Positions 16,765 to 26,077 of a stretch of 64,000 nt of DNA are shown one piece after another. The stretch spans positions 1,674,001 to 1,738,000 of the forward strand of contig OZ245996.1 of assembly GCA_965230205.1 (NCBI GenBank). Reading direction: 5' to 3'. How positions within the stretch are numbered: position 1 is the first letter of the stretch; every line of letters begins with the position of its first letter. Under the pieces are notes generated by a model. The model had not been told where the DNA came from and searched no databases. It saw only the letters and a list, made by a program, of their open reading frames with translations. Made by a program: the position numbers and the translations under genes. This stretch comes from CANLBN01 sp965230205 (GTDB lineage: Bacteria > Pseudomonadota > Gammaproteobacteria > Pseudomonadales > Cellvibrionaceae).

Positions 16765-17739
16765 ATGCTCCAGCTTTTTATTGCGCTTCTATTCAGTGTA
16801 TTTTCTGTTGCTGCTCACTCAGCTTGGGTCAGCGAGCAGCAAGATGCAATGGGGACTCGTATCAGTGTCACTGTCTGGCACGATGATGATACCGTTGCCA
16901 ATAAGGCTATTGCGGATGTGATGGCAGAAATGCAGCGGATTGACCAAGCCTATAGCCCTTATATTGAAACCAGTGAACTTTCTCGCCTCAATCGGCTAGC
17001 TGCCAAGACCCCTCAAACGATCTCCAAAGAAATGGCTTTATTGCTATTGACCGCTTATAAAACCAGTGAGCTCACTCAAGGTGCTTTTGATATTACGTTC
17101 GCCAGTGTTGGGCACCTTTATGATTATCGTAAGAGAAAGCAGCCAGATAGTGCTCAAAGAGAGCAAAAGCAAGAAGCTATCGATTATCGTTGGGTTGTTA
17201 TCGATAACGATAAGGTAAGTTTTAAGCATCCAGATGTAGTGATCGATTTGGGTGGCATTGCTAAAGGCTATGCAGCAGATAGAGCGATTGAGATTCTGTG
17301 GCGTCAGGGTATTCGTCATGCCTCTTTTAGTGCGGGTGGCGATAGCCGACTATTGGGAGACCGGAGAGGCCGCCCCTGGCTTGTCGGTATAGAAAATCCG
17401 CGTCAGCAAGATGCTATTGCCATCACTTTGCCTTTGGATAATGCCGCTGTATCGACGTCTGGTGATTATGAGCGCTTCTTTATCGATCAAAAAACCGGGG
17501 AAAGAGTTCATCACATTATCAACCCTCGGTCCGGAAAATCAGCTAAAGGTATCGCCAGTGTCACAATTATTGGTGAAAGAGGGCTGCAAACAGACCCATT
17601 ATCGACTAGTGTTTTTGTTATGGGTGTCGAAAAAGGGTTGGCCTTGATTAATCGTTTGCCGACGATTGATGCCATTATTATCGATACAGAAGGCAAGGTT
17701 CACTATAGTGAGGGCTTATTACCTCCATCGAAACAATAA
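16765..17739 (+). CDS. apbE: FAD:protein FMN transferase (ApbE family)
   Basis: ApbE proteins attach FMN to Thr or Ser of target flavoproteins, such as Na+-NQR or Rnf subunits, in the periplasm. The ATG at 16765 follows gspN directly and gives 324 residues with a cleavable Sec signal (LFIALLFSVFSVAAHS). Family motifs are DAMGTRISV, VVIDLGGIAKGYAADRA, the SAGGDSRLLG turn and TDPLSTSVFVMG near the C-terminus, which carries the metal-binding Asp. There is no lipobox, unlike many homologues. Co-transcription with gsp genes looks likely from the 4-bp gap, but no flavoprotein target is in this window. Confidence 0.93.
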   Translation: MLQLFIALLFSVFSVAAHSAWVSEQQDAMGTRISVTVWHDDDTVANKAIADVMAEMQRIDQAYSPYIETSELSRLNRLAAKTPQTISKEMALLLLTAYKTSELTQGAFDITFASVGHLYDYRKRKQPDSAQREQKQEAIDYRWVVIDNDKVSFKHPDVVIDLGGIAKGYAADRAIEILWRQGIRHASFSAGGDSRLLGDRRGRPWLVGIENPRQQDAIAITLPLDNAAVSTSGDYERFFIDQKTGERVHHIINPRSGKSAKGIASVTIIGERGLQTDPLSTSVFVMGVEKGLALINRLPTIDAIIIDTEGKVHYSEGLLPPSKQ

Positions 17740-17845
17740 ATTGTGTGCCAATTACCAGAAAAAAAATAATAAAAAGCTATGCTGTCATATTATAGAAGTT
17801 ACTACTGTCGTTTTGGGCGAGTGTAGTAATCCGGAGGAGTACTGA

Positions 17846-18409
17846 ATGATCCGCTTTTGTCATAACATATACAGAATTACCTTAGCGCTATGCTTACTAC
17901 TCGCCAGCTCTATCGCTATGGCGCAGACAGATCCACAAATAGAGCAAGAAAAAGAGAATACAGCCCTTAATCAGCAGGTTGAGGACTTAAAGCAAGCTGC
18001 TCTTAACCTCAATCGTGACCTTTTGTTGCTGGAAGAAGAGTTATTATTTCCAGGCAATACCCAAGTCGCCGTGTTTGTTTCAATGGATGTCGGCGAGTTC
18101 TTTCAGTTAGATGCGGTTAAAGTCAAAATTGATGACCGAGTGATTGGCAGCCACTTATATACCGAAAAGCAGGTGAGTGCTTTGTATCGAGGTGGGATAC
18201 AACGTATTTACGTGGGTAATGTTAAGTCCGGAGAGCATGAAATCAGTGCATTCTTTACTGGCAAGGGGCCTCAGGGGCGCGACTATAAGCGAGCTGCCAA
18301 GCTGAGCTTTGAAAAAACCAGCGAGCCTGCGTTGTTAGAGCTTCGTATTGTTGACTCCACCCAAAAATTGCAGCCGGTATTTGATATCAAAGAATGGGAA
18401 CTGCCTTAG
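17846..18409 (+). CDS. Exported coiled-coil protein, first gene of Agl/Glt-like operon
   Basis: The 187-residue product has a Sec signal (LALCLLLASSIAMA, cleavage before QTD) followed by a short coiled coil (about 35-65, QQVEDLKQAALNLNRDLLLLEEEL). A beta-sandwich-like domain comes after it (VAVFVSMDVGEFFQLDAVKVKID, GIQRIYVGNVKSGEHEISAFFTG). GGAGG lies nine bases before the ATG. I know no named family for it, but position and signal suggest a periplasmic component of the motor encoded by the following genes. The next gene starts 14 bp downstream at the preferred start. Confidence 0.8.
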   Translation: MIRFCHNIYRITLALCLLLASSIAMAQTDPQIEQEKENTALNQQVEDLKQAALNLNRDLLLLEEELLFPGNTQVAVFVSMDVGEFFQLDAVKVKIDDRVIGSHLYTEKQVSALYRGGIQRIYVGNVKSGEHEISAFFTGKGPQGRDYKRAAKLSFEKTSEPALLELRIVDSTQKLQPVFDIKEWELP

Positions 18410-18423
18410 GGGTGTTAATTATC

Positions 18424-20340
18424 ATGGGCTGTTTTTTGTCCGCTATCAGTTCTCATAAGTATCTGCGTGCAACACTGCTTTTTCTTCTGGTAAGTGTTAA
18501 CTCACCTTTGTCTTTTGCTGAAAAGCCTCTCACCAATGTGGCTGACTTACGTTATGGCGTTGCACTTTATGAGTATTTTCAAAGTAACCACTTTGAATCT
18601 TTAAGCGAGTTAATGGTTGCCAAAGAGCGTGGCGGTATACAAGGGCATAAAGATAACCCTGAATTGATTGAAGGCAGTTTAAGCCTTGCCTATGGAATGG
18701 ATCGTCAGGCGGGGGAAATCTATAGCCGACTTCTTGATGACGCTAAGCCTTTGGAAGTGCGCAATGCTGCGTGGTTTTATCTTTCAAAAATACGTTATCA
18801 ACGTGGCGAATACGAACAAGTCAGAGCTAGTCTAGCGAATATAGAAGAGCCCATTTCTTCAGACTTAATTGATGAGATGGAAGCAATGGAAATCCAGCTG
18901 CTCATCAAAAAAAGTCAATTTGAAGAAGCAGAACAACGTTTAGCTAAAGCTTCCGCCAGAACGCGATCAGGAAGACAGTTTCAGTATTGGCGCCCTTATT
19001 TAAATTTTAATATTGGTGCTGTGTATGCGCGCTATGAAAAAATGGATACTGCGCAAACATTTTTCTCCAAAGTTGTCTCTGAGCGGCTATCCAGTAATAG
19101 TAATTTTCATACAGAGCAATTGGCATTGTATGACAAAGCTTTTATCGCATCAGCGTATAGTTATTTCCAACAAGAAAACTATAAAAAAGCTATTGATGAA
19201 TTTGGTCAGGTTCGTCAGGCAACACCGCTCGCTAATGATGCTTTATTAGGATATGGCTGGGCGAAAGCCAAGTTAGGCGATTATAAGTCAGCATTGGCAC
19301 CTTGGACGATATTAAGTCAAAGACCGTTAGCAGACGAAGCTGTTCAGGAAGCATTAATTGCAATACCGAATGCGTATTTGCAATTGGGTGATGTGAATCG
19401 TGCCCTCGATAGTTATGCGCGTGCAGAGGATATCTATATTAAGGAGCTAGCTCATATCGATAGAGCGGGCGAAGAAGTATTAGGGAAATCTATCGTCGAG
19501 CTATTTGAGCTGGAGGACTCTGAAGCAAGTTACAGCTGGCTTGTACCTGAAAATAACGCTCTGGTTAAGACGCCCTCTCGCTATTTATTACCGCTATATA
19601 CACTCAACCGATTTCAAAATTCTGTTCAAACCATCGTTGACTTATATCGCATCCGTCAGCGATTAGAGGCATGGCAAGAAAACCTGGATGCCTATGCTGA
19701 CTTGATGGATTATCGTTTAACGACATTTAGGCGCCAGCAAGAACCCGCTGAATATGGACGAATGTCGAACGAGCTGCTTGAGCTACAAAAACAGCGAGAT
19801 GAAATGGCCGGTGTGCTCAATCGAGCAAAACAGCAGAAAAATGTATTTATGTTGCTGGATGAAGATCGCCAAGATTTATTGGAAATGGTTCAAAGTGGCG
19901 AACGTAATGCGGAAGCATTGTCAGCGGCTGGTGAGTCAACAGAAGAAGAGGTGGAATGGTTACAGCGTTATCGCGGTTTATTGTTATGGTCGGCTACACT
20001 AGATTTCGATGAAAGAATCTGGAATGTCGAATCAGATTTAAATGCGATTGCTAAAACACTGGCTTCTGCCAGTAGCGCCAATGAAAAAATAAAAACACTA
20101 TTGACTGATGCACCGGATATTTCTTCGGCTCAAGATAGAATCAGTCGTTATGCCGTAAAAGTGGATGCTTTGCTGACAAATAATAATGATGTGATGGCAT
20201 CGATAGAATCTGACTTAAGGGCTCAAATATTTACAGCTTTAGCATTGCAAAGACAACGAGTTCAGTTTTATCTCGGTGAGGCACGTTTAGCTGTCGCACA
20301 GCTTTACGATAATAAGTACTTGGAGGGAGTGGAACAATGA
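18424..20340 (+). CDS. Exported TPR protein of Agl/Glt-like operon
   Basis: The 638-residue product starts at the ATG at 18424. An earlier in-frame ATG at 18394 overlaps the previous gene. The N-terminus is a signal or anchor (YLRATLLFLLVSVNSPLSFA). At least six TPR-like helical repeats follow, for example AWFYLSKIRYQRGEYEQVRASL, FIASAYSYFQQENYKKAIDEF and ALLGYGWAKAKLGDYKSAL. A long coiled-coil region around 440-500 comes next (ELLELQKQRDEMAGVLNRAK). It overlaps the next gene by 4 bp (ATGA). TPR scaffolds of this type accompany AglRQS-like motors in Myxococcus; the assignment to such a complex is inference from synteny. Confidence 0.85.
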   Translation: MGCFLSAISSHKYLRATLLFLLVSVNSPLSFAEKPLTNVADLRYGVALYEYFQSNHFESLSELMVAKERGGIQGHKDNPELIEGSLSLAYGMDRQAGEIYSRLLDDAKPLEVRNAAWFYLSKIRYQRGEYEQVRASLANIEEPISSDLIDEMEAMEIQLLIKKSQFEEAEQRLAKASARTRSGRQFQYWRPYLNFNIGAVYARYEKMDTAQTFFSKVVSERLSSNSNFHTEQLALYDKAFIASAYSYFQQENYKKAIDEFGQVRQATPLANDALLGYGWAKAKLGDYKSALAPWTILSQRPLADEAVQEALIAIPNAYLQLGDVNRALDSYARAEDIYIKELAHIDRAGEEVLGKSIVELFELEDSEASYSWLVPENNALVKTPSRYLLPLYTLNRFQNSVQTIVDLYRIRQRLEAWQENLDAYADLMDYRLTTFRRQQEPAEYGRMSNELLELQKQRDEMAGVLNRAKQQKNVFMLLDEDRQDLLEMVQSGERNAEALSAAGESTEEEVEWLQRYRGLLLWSATLDFDERIWNVESDLNAIAKTLASASSANEKIKTLLTDAPDISSAQDRISRYAVKVDALLTNNNDVMASIESDLRAQIFTALALQRQRVQFYLGEARLAVAQLYDNKYLEGVEQ

Positions 20341-23234
20341 TTCGACGCCTCCCTCTTGTTTTCACTGTTGTGGCTTTGTCATCACTGGTGGCGTGTTCTT
20401 CAGTAGAAAAAAATAGAAAAAAACTGGTAGGGCCTACATTATCGGACATACCTAAAACCTTTGTTGAGCCTGCTCAGCAAACCCAGCTAACCGATGAAGT
20501 AACATTAGACCAAGTTGAAGAATATTATCAACGAGCGTTAGATGCATCTAAAGATCCTGGTACGCGCCGTACAATATTGATCCGTCTGGCGGATATTCTA
20601 ATGCTGCGCAGCGAAGAACGAATGCTCGAATCGGAAAGTCCTGGGCGCTTTTTTGATGAAGCGATTGCGCGTTATCGTGAATTAATACAACTCCAGAAAA
20701 AAACTATCGCAGAGGGTGGTGATGTTGACCGCCACAATAAAGAACTGGATAAAATGTTGTATCAGCTATCCAAAGCTTATGCATTGGATGGTCGTATTGA
20801 ATCTTCAGATAAAGGCCTGGAAACGCTAACAACAGATTATCAAGATTCAGCTTATTCTCCTGAAGCCAAGTTTCGTCGTGCCGAACAGGCATTCAGTAAT
20901 TCAAATTACGAAGTCTCAGAAAAATTATATAAAGAAGTTATCGAACAAGGGACATTTACGCCATTTTATCAAAACGCTATCTATATGCATGGCTGGTCGC
21001 AATTTAAAAATGCTAGGTATGATGATGCCATTGTTGCCTTTGTCAAAGTGCTGGATCATCTCTATGGTGCTACACCACCGATTAAAGAAATTCCTAAAAG
21101 TCAGCAGAATTTAGCAGATGATACTCTGCGTGTTATGAGCCTTTCTTTTACCTATTTAGAAGGCGCAAAAACACTATCTGAAAAATTTGCAGATAATAAG
21201 CAGAAGCCTTACATTCCTAAACTTTATCGCGCTTTGGGGCAATTGTTTTTTTCTAAAAAGCGCTACAGAGATAGCGCCAATGCCTATCGACAATACGTGC
21301 TAGATAATCCGCTGTCAGATGGTGCGCCATTGTTTAGTGGTTATATTATTGATGTTTATGAAAAAGGTAACTTCCCAAGCCTGCTAGTGCCGGCAAAAGA
21401 AGAATACGTCAATAACTATGGTATCGACAGTCAGTTCTGGAAAACAAAACCTGAGCCTGTAAGGGAAGCGCTTTCTAAAAATCTAAAAGTATATTTAGAA
21501 GAACTAGCGAAATATGAACACAATAATGCTCAAAAATTATTGCGTGATCAGCGAGCCAAGAAGAACAAAAATATCACGTTTGCAGCTAATGATCCTAAGC
21601 CGGCCTTTTTAAAAGCTGCTAAATGGTACGATCAATTTATACGAACGTTCCCCAAAGACGCTAAAACTGCAGATATGTATTTCTTAATGGCTGAAGCTTT
21701 AAGCGATGCGGGTGAACTAGGTCGTGCATTTGATACTTATACACTGCTAGCTTACGAGTATGAGCTTCCTGAAGCGAAAAAAGCCAAAGGGGCAGAAGCA
21801 GGATATTCTGCGATTGTCCTCGCGCAAAAATTGTTGGCTCAAAATCAGGCTGAGACTGAAAAGCAAAAATGGGCCAATAAGCTAATAGAGCAGTCATTAG
21901 CGTTTGCGGATAAATATGCTGCTGACAAACGCGCTGCAGGTGTTCTGGGTGCTGGCGCTGAAAAATTATTACAAGCAGAGCGTCAACCAGAAGCGATTCT
22001 TGCTGCAAAACGTGTTGCTGAATGGCAGCCTCAACCAAAAGTAGAACTTCGACGTACTGCCTGGCTCGTTATCGGTCAAGCAGAGTTTGACCTAGCTAAT
22101 TATCGCGGTTCCGATGAAGCCTATGCCCAAGCATTGGCATTAACATCACAAAACAGTCCTGATCGCCAATCAATTGTTGATCGTCGTGCTGCCAGTATTT
22201 ATAAATATGCAGAGAGCTTACTTGCACAAGAGGGGCAAGAGCAGGCAGCTGTTGCACAGTTATTACGTGTGCAAGAAGTTGCGCCTGATAGCGCAATTGC
22301 GATCACTGCACAGTATGATGCGGGTAACCAACTTATTGCGATGAAGCGCTGGTCACAGGCGGAAAAAGTCTTGTTAAGTTTCCGCCGCAGCTATCCCAAT
22401 AATGCCTTAACAAAAACACTGTATGCAAAATTAGTGGTGATCTATCAGGAAACTCAACAATGGACTTTGGCTGGTAATGAGTTAACAGCGATGTCTGCTG
22501 TCAGTGATGATCCTGTTCTACGCCGGCAATCCTTACTGCTAGGCGCAGAACTTTATGAAAAGTCGGGCCAGGTTCAACGTGCAACGACTAATTATCAGCA
22601 ATATATTCAACGTTACCCTCAACCTTTAGATGATCGTGTCGAAGCGATGAATAAGTTAGCGCAATTGTATAAAGGCCAAAAAAATATTCGTCAGTATGAG
22701 TACTGGTTACAACAATTAGTGGTTACTCATGACCGTGCCGGTACTCAAAAAACAGATCGCTCACTCTATCTTGCGGCGATGGCTTTAAATTATCAAGCGC
22801 AAAAAGATTATCGGCGTTTTTCCCGAGTACGTTTAACCTTACCGCTAAAAAGTAGTTTAGCTAAAAAGAAAGCGGCCTTATCAACGGCGGTTGCCTCTTA
22901 CCAAAAAGTCATCAGTTATGGTGTTGCTGATTATGTGACAGAGGCAAATTATCATTTAGGTGAGCTCTATGTGCGCTTAAGCGCGGATTTATTAAAGTCG
23001 GAACGCCCTAAAGGATTAAATGCGTTGGCACAGGAACAGTATGAAGTATTGTTAGAAGAACAAATTTATCCTTTTGAAGAAAAAGCCATTGACCTGCATA
23101 AAGACAATATTTCTCGTGCGAAAGATAATCTCTACGATAGTTGGGTGAAGAAAAGTTATGCGTCATTAGCGAAGTTAGCTCCGGGCCAATACAACAAGCG
23201 AGAAGAGGGGAGGGTTATCCGTGAATTATATTAA
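20337..23234 (+). CDS. Large TPR lipoprotein of Agl/Glt-like operon
   Basis: The 965-residue product begins by ATGA overlap with the previous gene. It carries a lipoprotein signal ending SSLVAC with Cys20 as the acylated residue. Nearly the whole length consists of TPR-type repeats (YSPEAKFRRAEQAFSNSNYEVSEKLY, AIYMHGWSQFKNARYDDAIVAFVK, AEALSDAGELGRAFDTYTLLAYE and others). Such size is suited to a periplasmic scaffold spanning from the outer membrane. It overlaps the next lipoprotein gene by 14 bp. GltE/AglT-type TPR lipoproteins are the nearest functional analogy; orthology needs a search. Confidence 0.87.
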   Translation: MIRRLPLVFTVVALSSLVACSSVEKNRKKLVGPTLSDIPKTFVEPAQQTQLTDEVTLDQVEEYYQRALDASKDPGTRRTILIRLADILMLRSEERMLESESPGRFFDEAIARYRELIQLQKKTIAEGGDVDRHNKELDKMLYQLSKAYALDGRIESSDKGLETLTTDYQDSAYSPEAKFRRAEQAFSNSNYEVSEKLYKEVIEQGTFTPFYQNAIYMHGWSQFKNARYDDAIVAFVKVLDHLYGATPPIKEIPKSQQNLADDTLRVMSLSFTYLEGAKTLSEKFADNKQKPYIPKLYRALGQLFFSKKRYRDSANAYRQYVLDNPLSDGAPLFSGYIIDVYEKGNFPSLLVPAKEEYVNNYGIDSQFWKTKPEPVREALSKNLKVYLEELAKYEHNNAQKLLRDQRAKKNKNITFAANDPKPAFLKAAKWYDQFIRTFPKDAKTADMYFLMAEALSDAGELGRAFDTYTLLAYEYELPEAKKAKGAEAGYSAIVLAQKLLAQNQAETEKQKWANKLIEQSLAFADKYAADKRAAGVLGAGAEKLLQAERQPEAILAAKRVAEWQPQPKVELRRTAWLVIGQAEFDLANYRGSDEAYAQALALTSQNSPDRQSIVDRRAASIYKYAESLLAQEGQEQAAVAQLLRVQEVAPDSAIAITAQYDAGNQLIAMKRWSQAEKVLLSFRRSYPNNALTKTLYAKLVVIYQETQQWTLAGNELTAMSAVSDDPVLRRQSLLLGAELYEKSGQVQRATTNYQQYIQRYPQPLDDRVEAMNKLAQLYKGQKNIRQYEYWLQQLVVTHDRAGTQKTDRSLYLAAMALNYQAQKDYRRFSRVRLTLPLKSSLAKKKAALSTAVASYQKVISYGVADYVTEANYHLGELYVRLSADLLKSERPKGLNALAQEQYEVLLEEQIYPFEEKAIDLHKDNISRAKDNLYDSWVKKSYASLAKLAPGQYNKREEGRVIRELY

Positions 23235-23847
23235 ACAGACGCCCAAAGCGTTTTTTTCGAAAAAGGTCGTACTTGCTTGTTTATGTGTTCTAGCTATTTT
23301 GTTGTCAGCTTGTGGTTCAACGCCAAGCCAGCAAGGCTCTGGTACGACGAATAATAGGGTAAAAGCGGTTGATGTTCCCGATGCCGCAAAAAGTGATTAT
23401 AAATCGGCACTAGCAGCAATCGATAAAAAAGACTGGGGTAGAGCTGAAGGTTTATTACAAAACATGCAGACAAGTTACCCTAAGTTGTTAAGCACAAAGG
23501 CAACCTTGGGTTGGGTATATTGGCAATCAGGAAAAACAGAAAAGGCAATTGCCGAACTCCAAGCAGCTATTGATACCAAAAAACTGTACCGATCTGATGC
23601 CTATAATTATTTGGCAATCATTTATCGTAGCGAAGGTAAATTTGCTCAATCTGAAAAGCTGTATAAGCAAGCTATTCAAATATGGCCGGGTGATGCCGTA
23701 CTGCACAAAAACTTAGGCATTCTTTATGAGTTATATCTTGGCCGGCTAAGTGATGCTCTAAAATCTTACAAGCAGTCTCAGGCCATTAATGGTAAGGATA
23801 AAAGGCTGAATGGTTGGGTGAAAGACCTAGAGAGGAGAACCTCGTGA
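23221..23847 (+). CDS. TPR lipoprotein of Agl/Glt-like operon
   Basis: The 208-residue product starts with GTG at 23221, preceded by a GGGGAGGG ribosome site. It has a lipobox ILLSAC followed by GSTPSQQ, then a low-complexity linker. Three TPR motifs follow (AIDKKDWGRAEGLLQNM, ATLGWVYWQSGKTEKAIAELQAAI, YLAIIYRSEGKFAQSEKLYKQAI). It resembles PilF/AglT-type small TPR lipoproteins, which act as outer-membrane pilots or scaffolds. It overlaps the preceding gene by 14 bp and the following one by a single base. Confidence 0.85.
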   Translation: MNYIKQTPKAFFSKKVVLACLCVLAILLSACGSTPSQQGSGTTNNRVKAVDVPDAAKSDYKSALAAIDKKDWGRAEGLLQNMQTSYPKLLSTKATLGWVYWQSGKTEKAIAELQAAIDTKKLYRSDAYNYLAIIYRSEGKFAQSEKLYKQAIQIWPGDAVLHKNLGILYELYLGRLSDALKSYKQSQAINGKDKRLNGWVKDLERRTS

Positions 23848-24143
23848 TGGCTAGGCATACAATATTATTGTTATTAATGGCGATATTATCGTCTGGTGTA
23901 TTTGCACAACAAAACGAGCTGGAAGAGCTGAATATTGGGACAACAGTGCAAGGTAATAATGAGCTGCCCAAAATCCTCTATATTATTCCTTGGGCAACAC
24001 CGCCAGGTCCTGGACAGGTTGACCCTCTGGTGCCGCACTCGGCGAATGTATTCGAGCGTACTTATTCACCACTCGAACGCTTAGAACAACAGCGCCGTTT
24101 GCGTTATTACGAGGAGGCGGCGAACTCGTTACAGCCGGAATAA
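23847..24143 (+). CDS. Small exported protein of Agl/Glt-like operon
   Basis: The 98-residue product starts at the ATG at 23847 (TGATG overlap with the previous stop), with GGAG nine bases upstream; GTG at 23844 is possible. It has a Sec signal (HTILLLLMAILSSGVFA, cleavage before QQNELEE). The mature part has about 80 residues and includes PKILYIIPWATPPGPG and a C-terminal Glu/Arg-rich helix (SPLERLEQQRRLRYYEEAAN). No known family is recognised. Its tight linkage suggests a real component. About 180 bp separate it from the channel genes, the only large gap within the cluster. Confidence 0.75.
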   Translation: MARHTILLLLMAILSSGVFAQQNELEELNIGTTVQGNNELPKILYIIPWATPPGPGQVDPLVPHSANVFERTYSPLERLEQQRRLRYYEEAANSLQPE

Positions 24144-24323
24144 ATAGCTAATATACTATTATATAACGCTATCAGCGTCACAATTTTGATAGAGAAACTT
24201 TAAAATTTCAGGCATCGTCGCAGGCTTTACGCTAGAATTAAATAGATGCTTTTTTGAAGGTTATACATGAATAAGCTAACTCGATTAGCTATACCTAAAT
24301 CGTTGATGTGGAGTTAACACTGT

Positions 24324-24986
24324 ATGGGTACTTTAAATACCATTATGGAATTTTTTAAGAACGGTGGACCGTTTATGGTGCCGATTGCGATAGTGCTATT
24401 TATTGGTTTGGCAATATCACTAGAGCGCTTCTTATTTTTATCTTATGCAAAAGCATCAAATAAGCGTGCATTTAATCGCCTTTTGCCATTGTTAAAAAAG
24501 AAAAACTACAAAGATATCGTCAATTTCGGGCAATCTAGCCGAGCGCCTATTGCCCGTGTTATCGCTGCGGGTGTTGCACGAATGACACAGTCACCTCGTC
24601 GTGATGATATAGAGCTGGCGATGGAAGAAGGTGTATTGGAAGCATTACCCCGATTAGAGCGACGCACACCTTATTTGGCAACCCTGGCTAATATTGCCAC
24701 TCTTCTAGGACTGCTAGGTACTATTATTGGTTTGATTGCAGCGTTTGAATCGGTTGCAAATGCAGACCCTGCTGAAAAAGCCAGTCAGCTATCCAGTAGT
24801 ATTTCGATTGCGATGAATACAACAGCGTTTGGTTTGATGGCTGCTATTCCTCTATTGTTTATTCATGCGATATTGCAAAATAAAACAACGGATATTATTG
24901 ATGGCTTAGAAATGGCGTCGGTGAAGTGCCTGAATATGATGTCCAGAGTTAAGGGTGTCTCTTCTCAAACTCGCGAAACTGACTAA
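24324..24986 (+). CDS. MotA/TolQ/ExbB-family proton channel (AglR-like)
   Basis: This 220-residue protein forms the pentameric channel half of a proton-driven motor. It has three membrane segments: about 17-38 (MVPIAIVLFIGLAISLERF), 117-145 (TLANIATLLGLLGTIIGLIAAFE) and 155-182 (SIAMNTTAFGLMAAIPLLFIHAIL), with the TolQ-type loops between them. The AT-T-G-L pattern of the second helix and the A-L-x-T-T pattern of the third are family marks. The two ExbD genes downstream and the AgmX-type protein place it in an AglRQS-like motor rather than Tol-Pal or TonB, since neither tolB nor pal is present. Confidence 0.92.
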   Translation: MGTLNTIMEFFKNGGPFMVPIAIVLFIGLAISLERFLFLSYAKASNKRAFNRLLPLLKKKNYKDIVNFGQSSRAPIARVIAAGVARMTQSPRRDDIELAMEEGVLEALPRLERRTPYLATLANIATLLGLLGTIIGLIAAFESVANADPAEKASQLSSSISIAMNTTAFGLMAAIPLLFIHAILQNKTTDIIDGLEMASVKCLNMMSRVKGVSSQTRETD

Positions 24987-25016
24987 TCGCTTAACGGCTA
25001 TAAGAGCGATCTATTT

Positions 25017-25544
25017 ATGCGGTTTAAGCGTCATCATCATAAGCGTGAAGCAGAACTAGAAATTACCTCTTTCTTGAACCTGATGATTATTCTGGTTCCA
25101 GTATTGTTGGTAATGATGGTTTTTTCGCGAATAACAGTCGTTGATTTGATCCTGCCAGATCTTGGGGATCCTTCACAGCAAAATCCTGACATTGTTAAAC
25201 AACTTGAAATTGTTTTTTATCCTGACGCTATTGGCGTTAATTATCCAGCGGGTATTGAAGTTAGACGCATTGCCAAAAAAGAAGGTAAGCATGACTTCGA
25301 TTTGTTATCGAAAGTATTGCAACAGGTGAAGCGTAATTTTAATGACCAAGGTATTGAAAAGCGCGATGCATTAATACTGTCTCAACCCGAGACTGACTAC
25401 CAAGAATTAATTACAGCGATTGATACCGTCCGTTCCTACAAGGCAGTTGTGGTAACTGATGTTGTCGATGCTGAGTTGTTTCCTGCCGTTTCCTTGGGTG
25501 ATGCCCCTGTCAGCAATGATCAAGCAAGCGGAGGCAGACCTTAA
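25017..25544 (+). CDS. ExbD/TolR-family protein with Asn at the proton-site position
   Basis: This 175-residue protein has a short cytoplasmic N-terminus rich in His, Lys and Arg. One membrane helix follows (about 16-38, ITSFLNLMIILVPVLLVMMVF), and a periplasmic domain ends with a TolR-like beta-alpha fold (DALILSQPETDYQELITAIDTVRSYK). In ExbD and TolR the helix begins with a conserved Asp that carries protons; here the equivalent residue is Asn21. The downstream paralogue keeps Asp30. It starts 30 bp after the channel gene and its stop overlaps the next start by one base. A structural, non-conducting role within a heteromeric pair is possible but unproven. Confidence 0.88.
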   Translation: MRFKRHHHKREAELEITSFLNLMIILVPVLLVMMVFSRITVVDLILPDLGDPSQQNPDIVKQLEIVFYPDAIGVNYPAGIEVRRIAKKEGKHDFDLLSKVLQQVKRNFNDQGIEKRDALILSQPETDYQELITAIDTVRSYKAVVVTDVVDAELFPAVSLGDAPVSNDQASGGRP

Positions 25545-26077
25545 TGAAAGAGTCTCTTCGCGCTAAGCGTATGCAGAAGCATCACCGTCGTATGGGTTCA
25601 ATGTCAAAATTGAATCTCGTTTCTTTGATGGATATTTTCACCATTCTGGTTTTCTTTCTTTTGATTAACTCATCGGACGTTGAGGTGTTATCAACGGAAA
25701 AATCTATTCGGCTGCCTGAGTCGCTGGCGACGCAAAAACCTGATACCACTTTATTAATCAAGGTCAATAATGAAGATTTATTGGTTGGTACGCGGCCTAT
25801 TGCCAAGGTAAAAGATATTCTATCCACCGGTACATTAACCATCGATGTTTTAGAAAAAGAGTTAGCGTATCAAGCGGGGCGTCGGCCTGCGACTGAACTG
25901 GAAAAGGAAAAAGGTCGAGCCGTCACTATACTGGGAGACCAGTCAGTTCCCTATGAATTATTAAAACGAATAATGACAACCTGCGCTGCTACAGATTTTC
26001 GTGATATTTCATTAGCAGTGACACAAATCCAATCTAAAGCGGCAACACCCGTTTCAACGACAGGGGTGGGCGGTTGA
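25544..26077 (+). CDS. ExbD/TolR-family protein with conserved Asp
   Basis: This 177-residue protein is the second ExbD of the operon. The N-terminus is basic (RAKRMQKHHRRMG), then comes a single membrane helix (NLVSLMDIFTILVFFLLINSS) with Asp30 in the proton-carrying position. The periplasmic domain contains the typical TolR ending (AVTILGDQSVPYELLKRIMTTCAATDFRDISLAV). It overlaps the first ExbD by one base and the AgmX-type gene by four. With the channel protein it likely forms the working stator of the motor. Confidence 0.92.
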   Translation: MKESLRAKRMQKHHRRMGSMSKLNLVSLMDIFTILVFFLLINSSDVEVLSTEKSIRLPESLATQKPDTTLLIKVNNEDLLVGTRPIAKVKDILSTGTLTIDVLEKELAYQAGRRPATELEKEKGRAVTILGDQSVPYELLKRIMTTCAATDFRDISLAVTQIQSKAATPVSTTGVGG

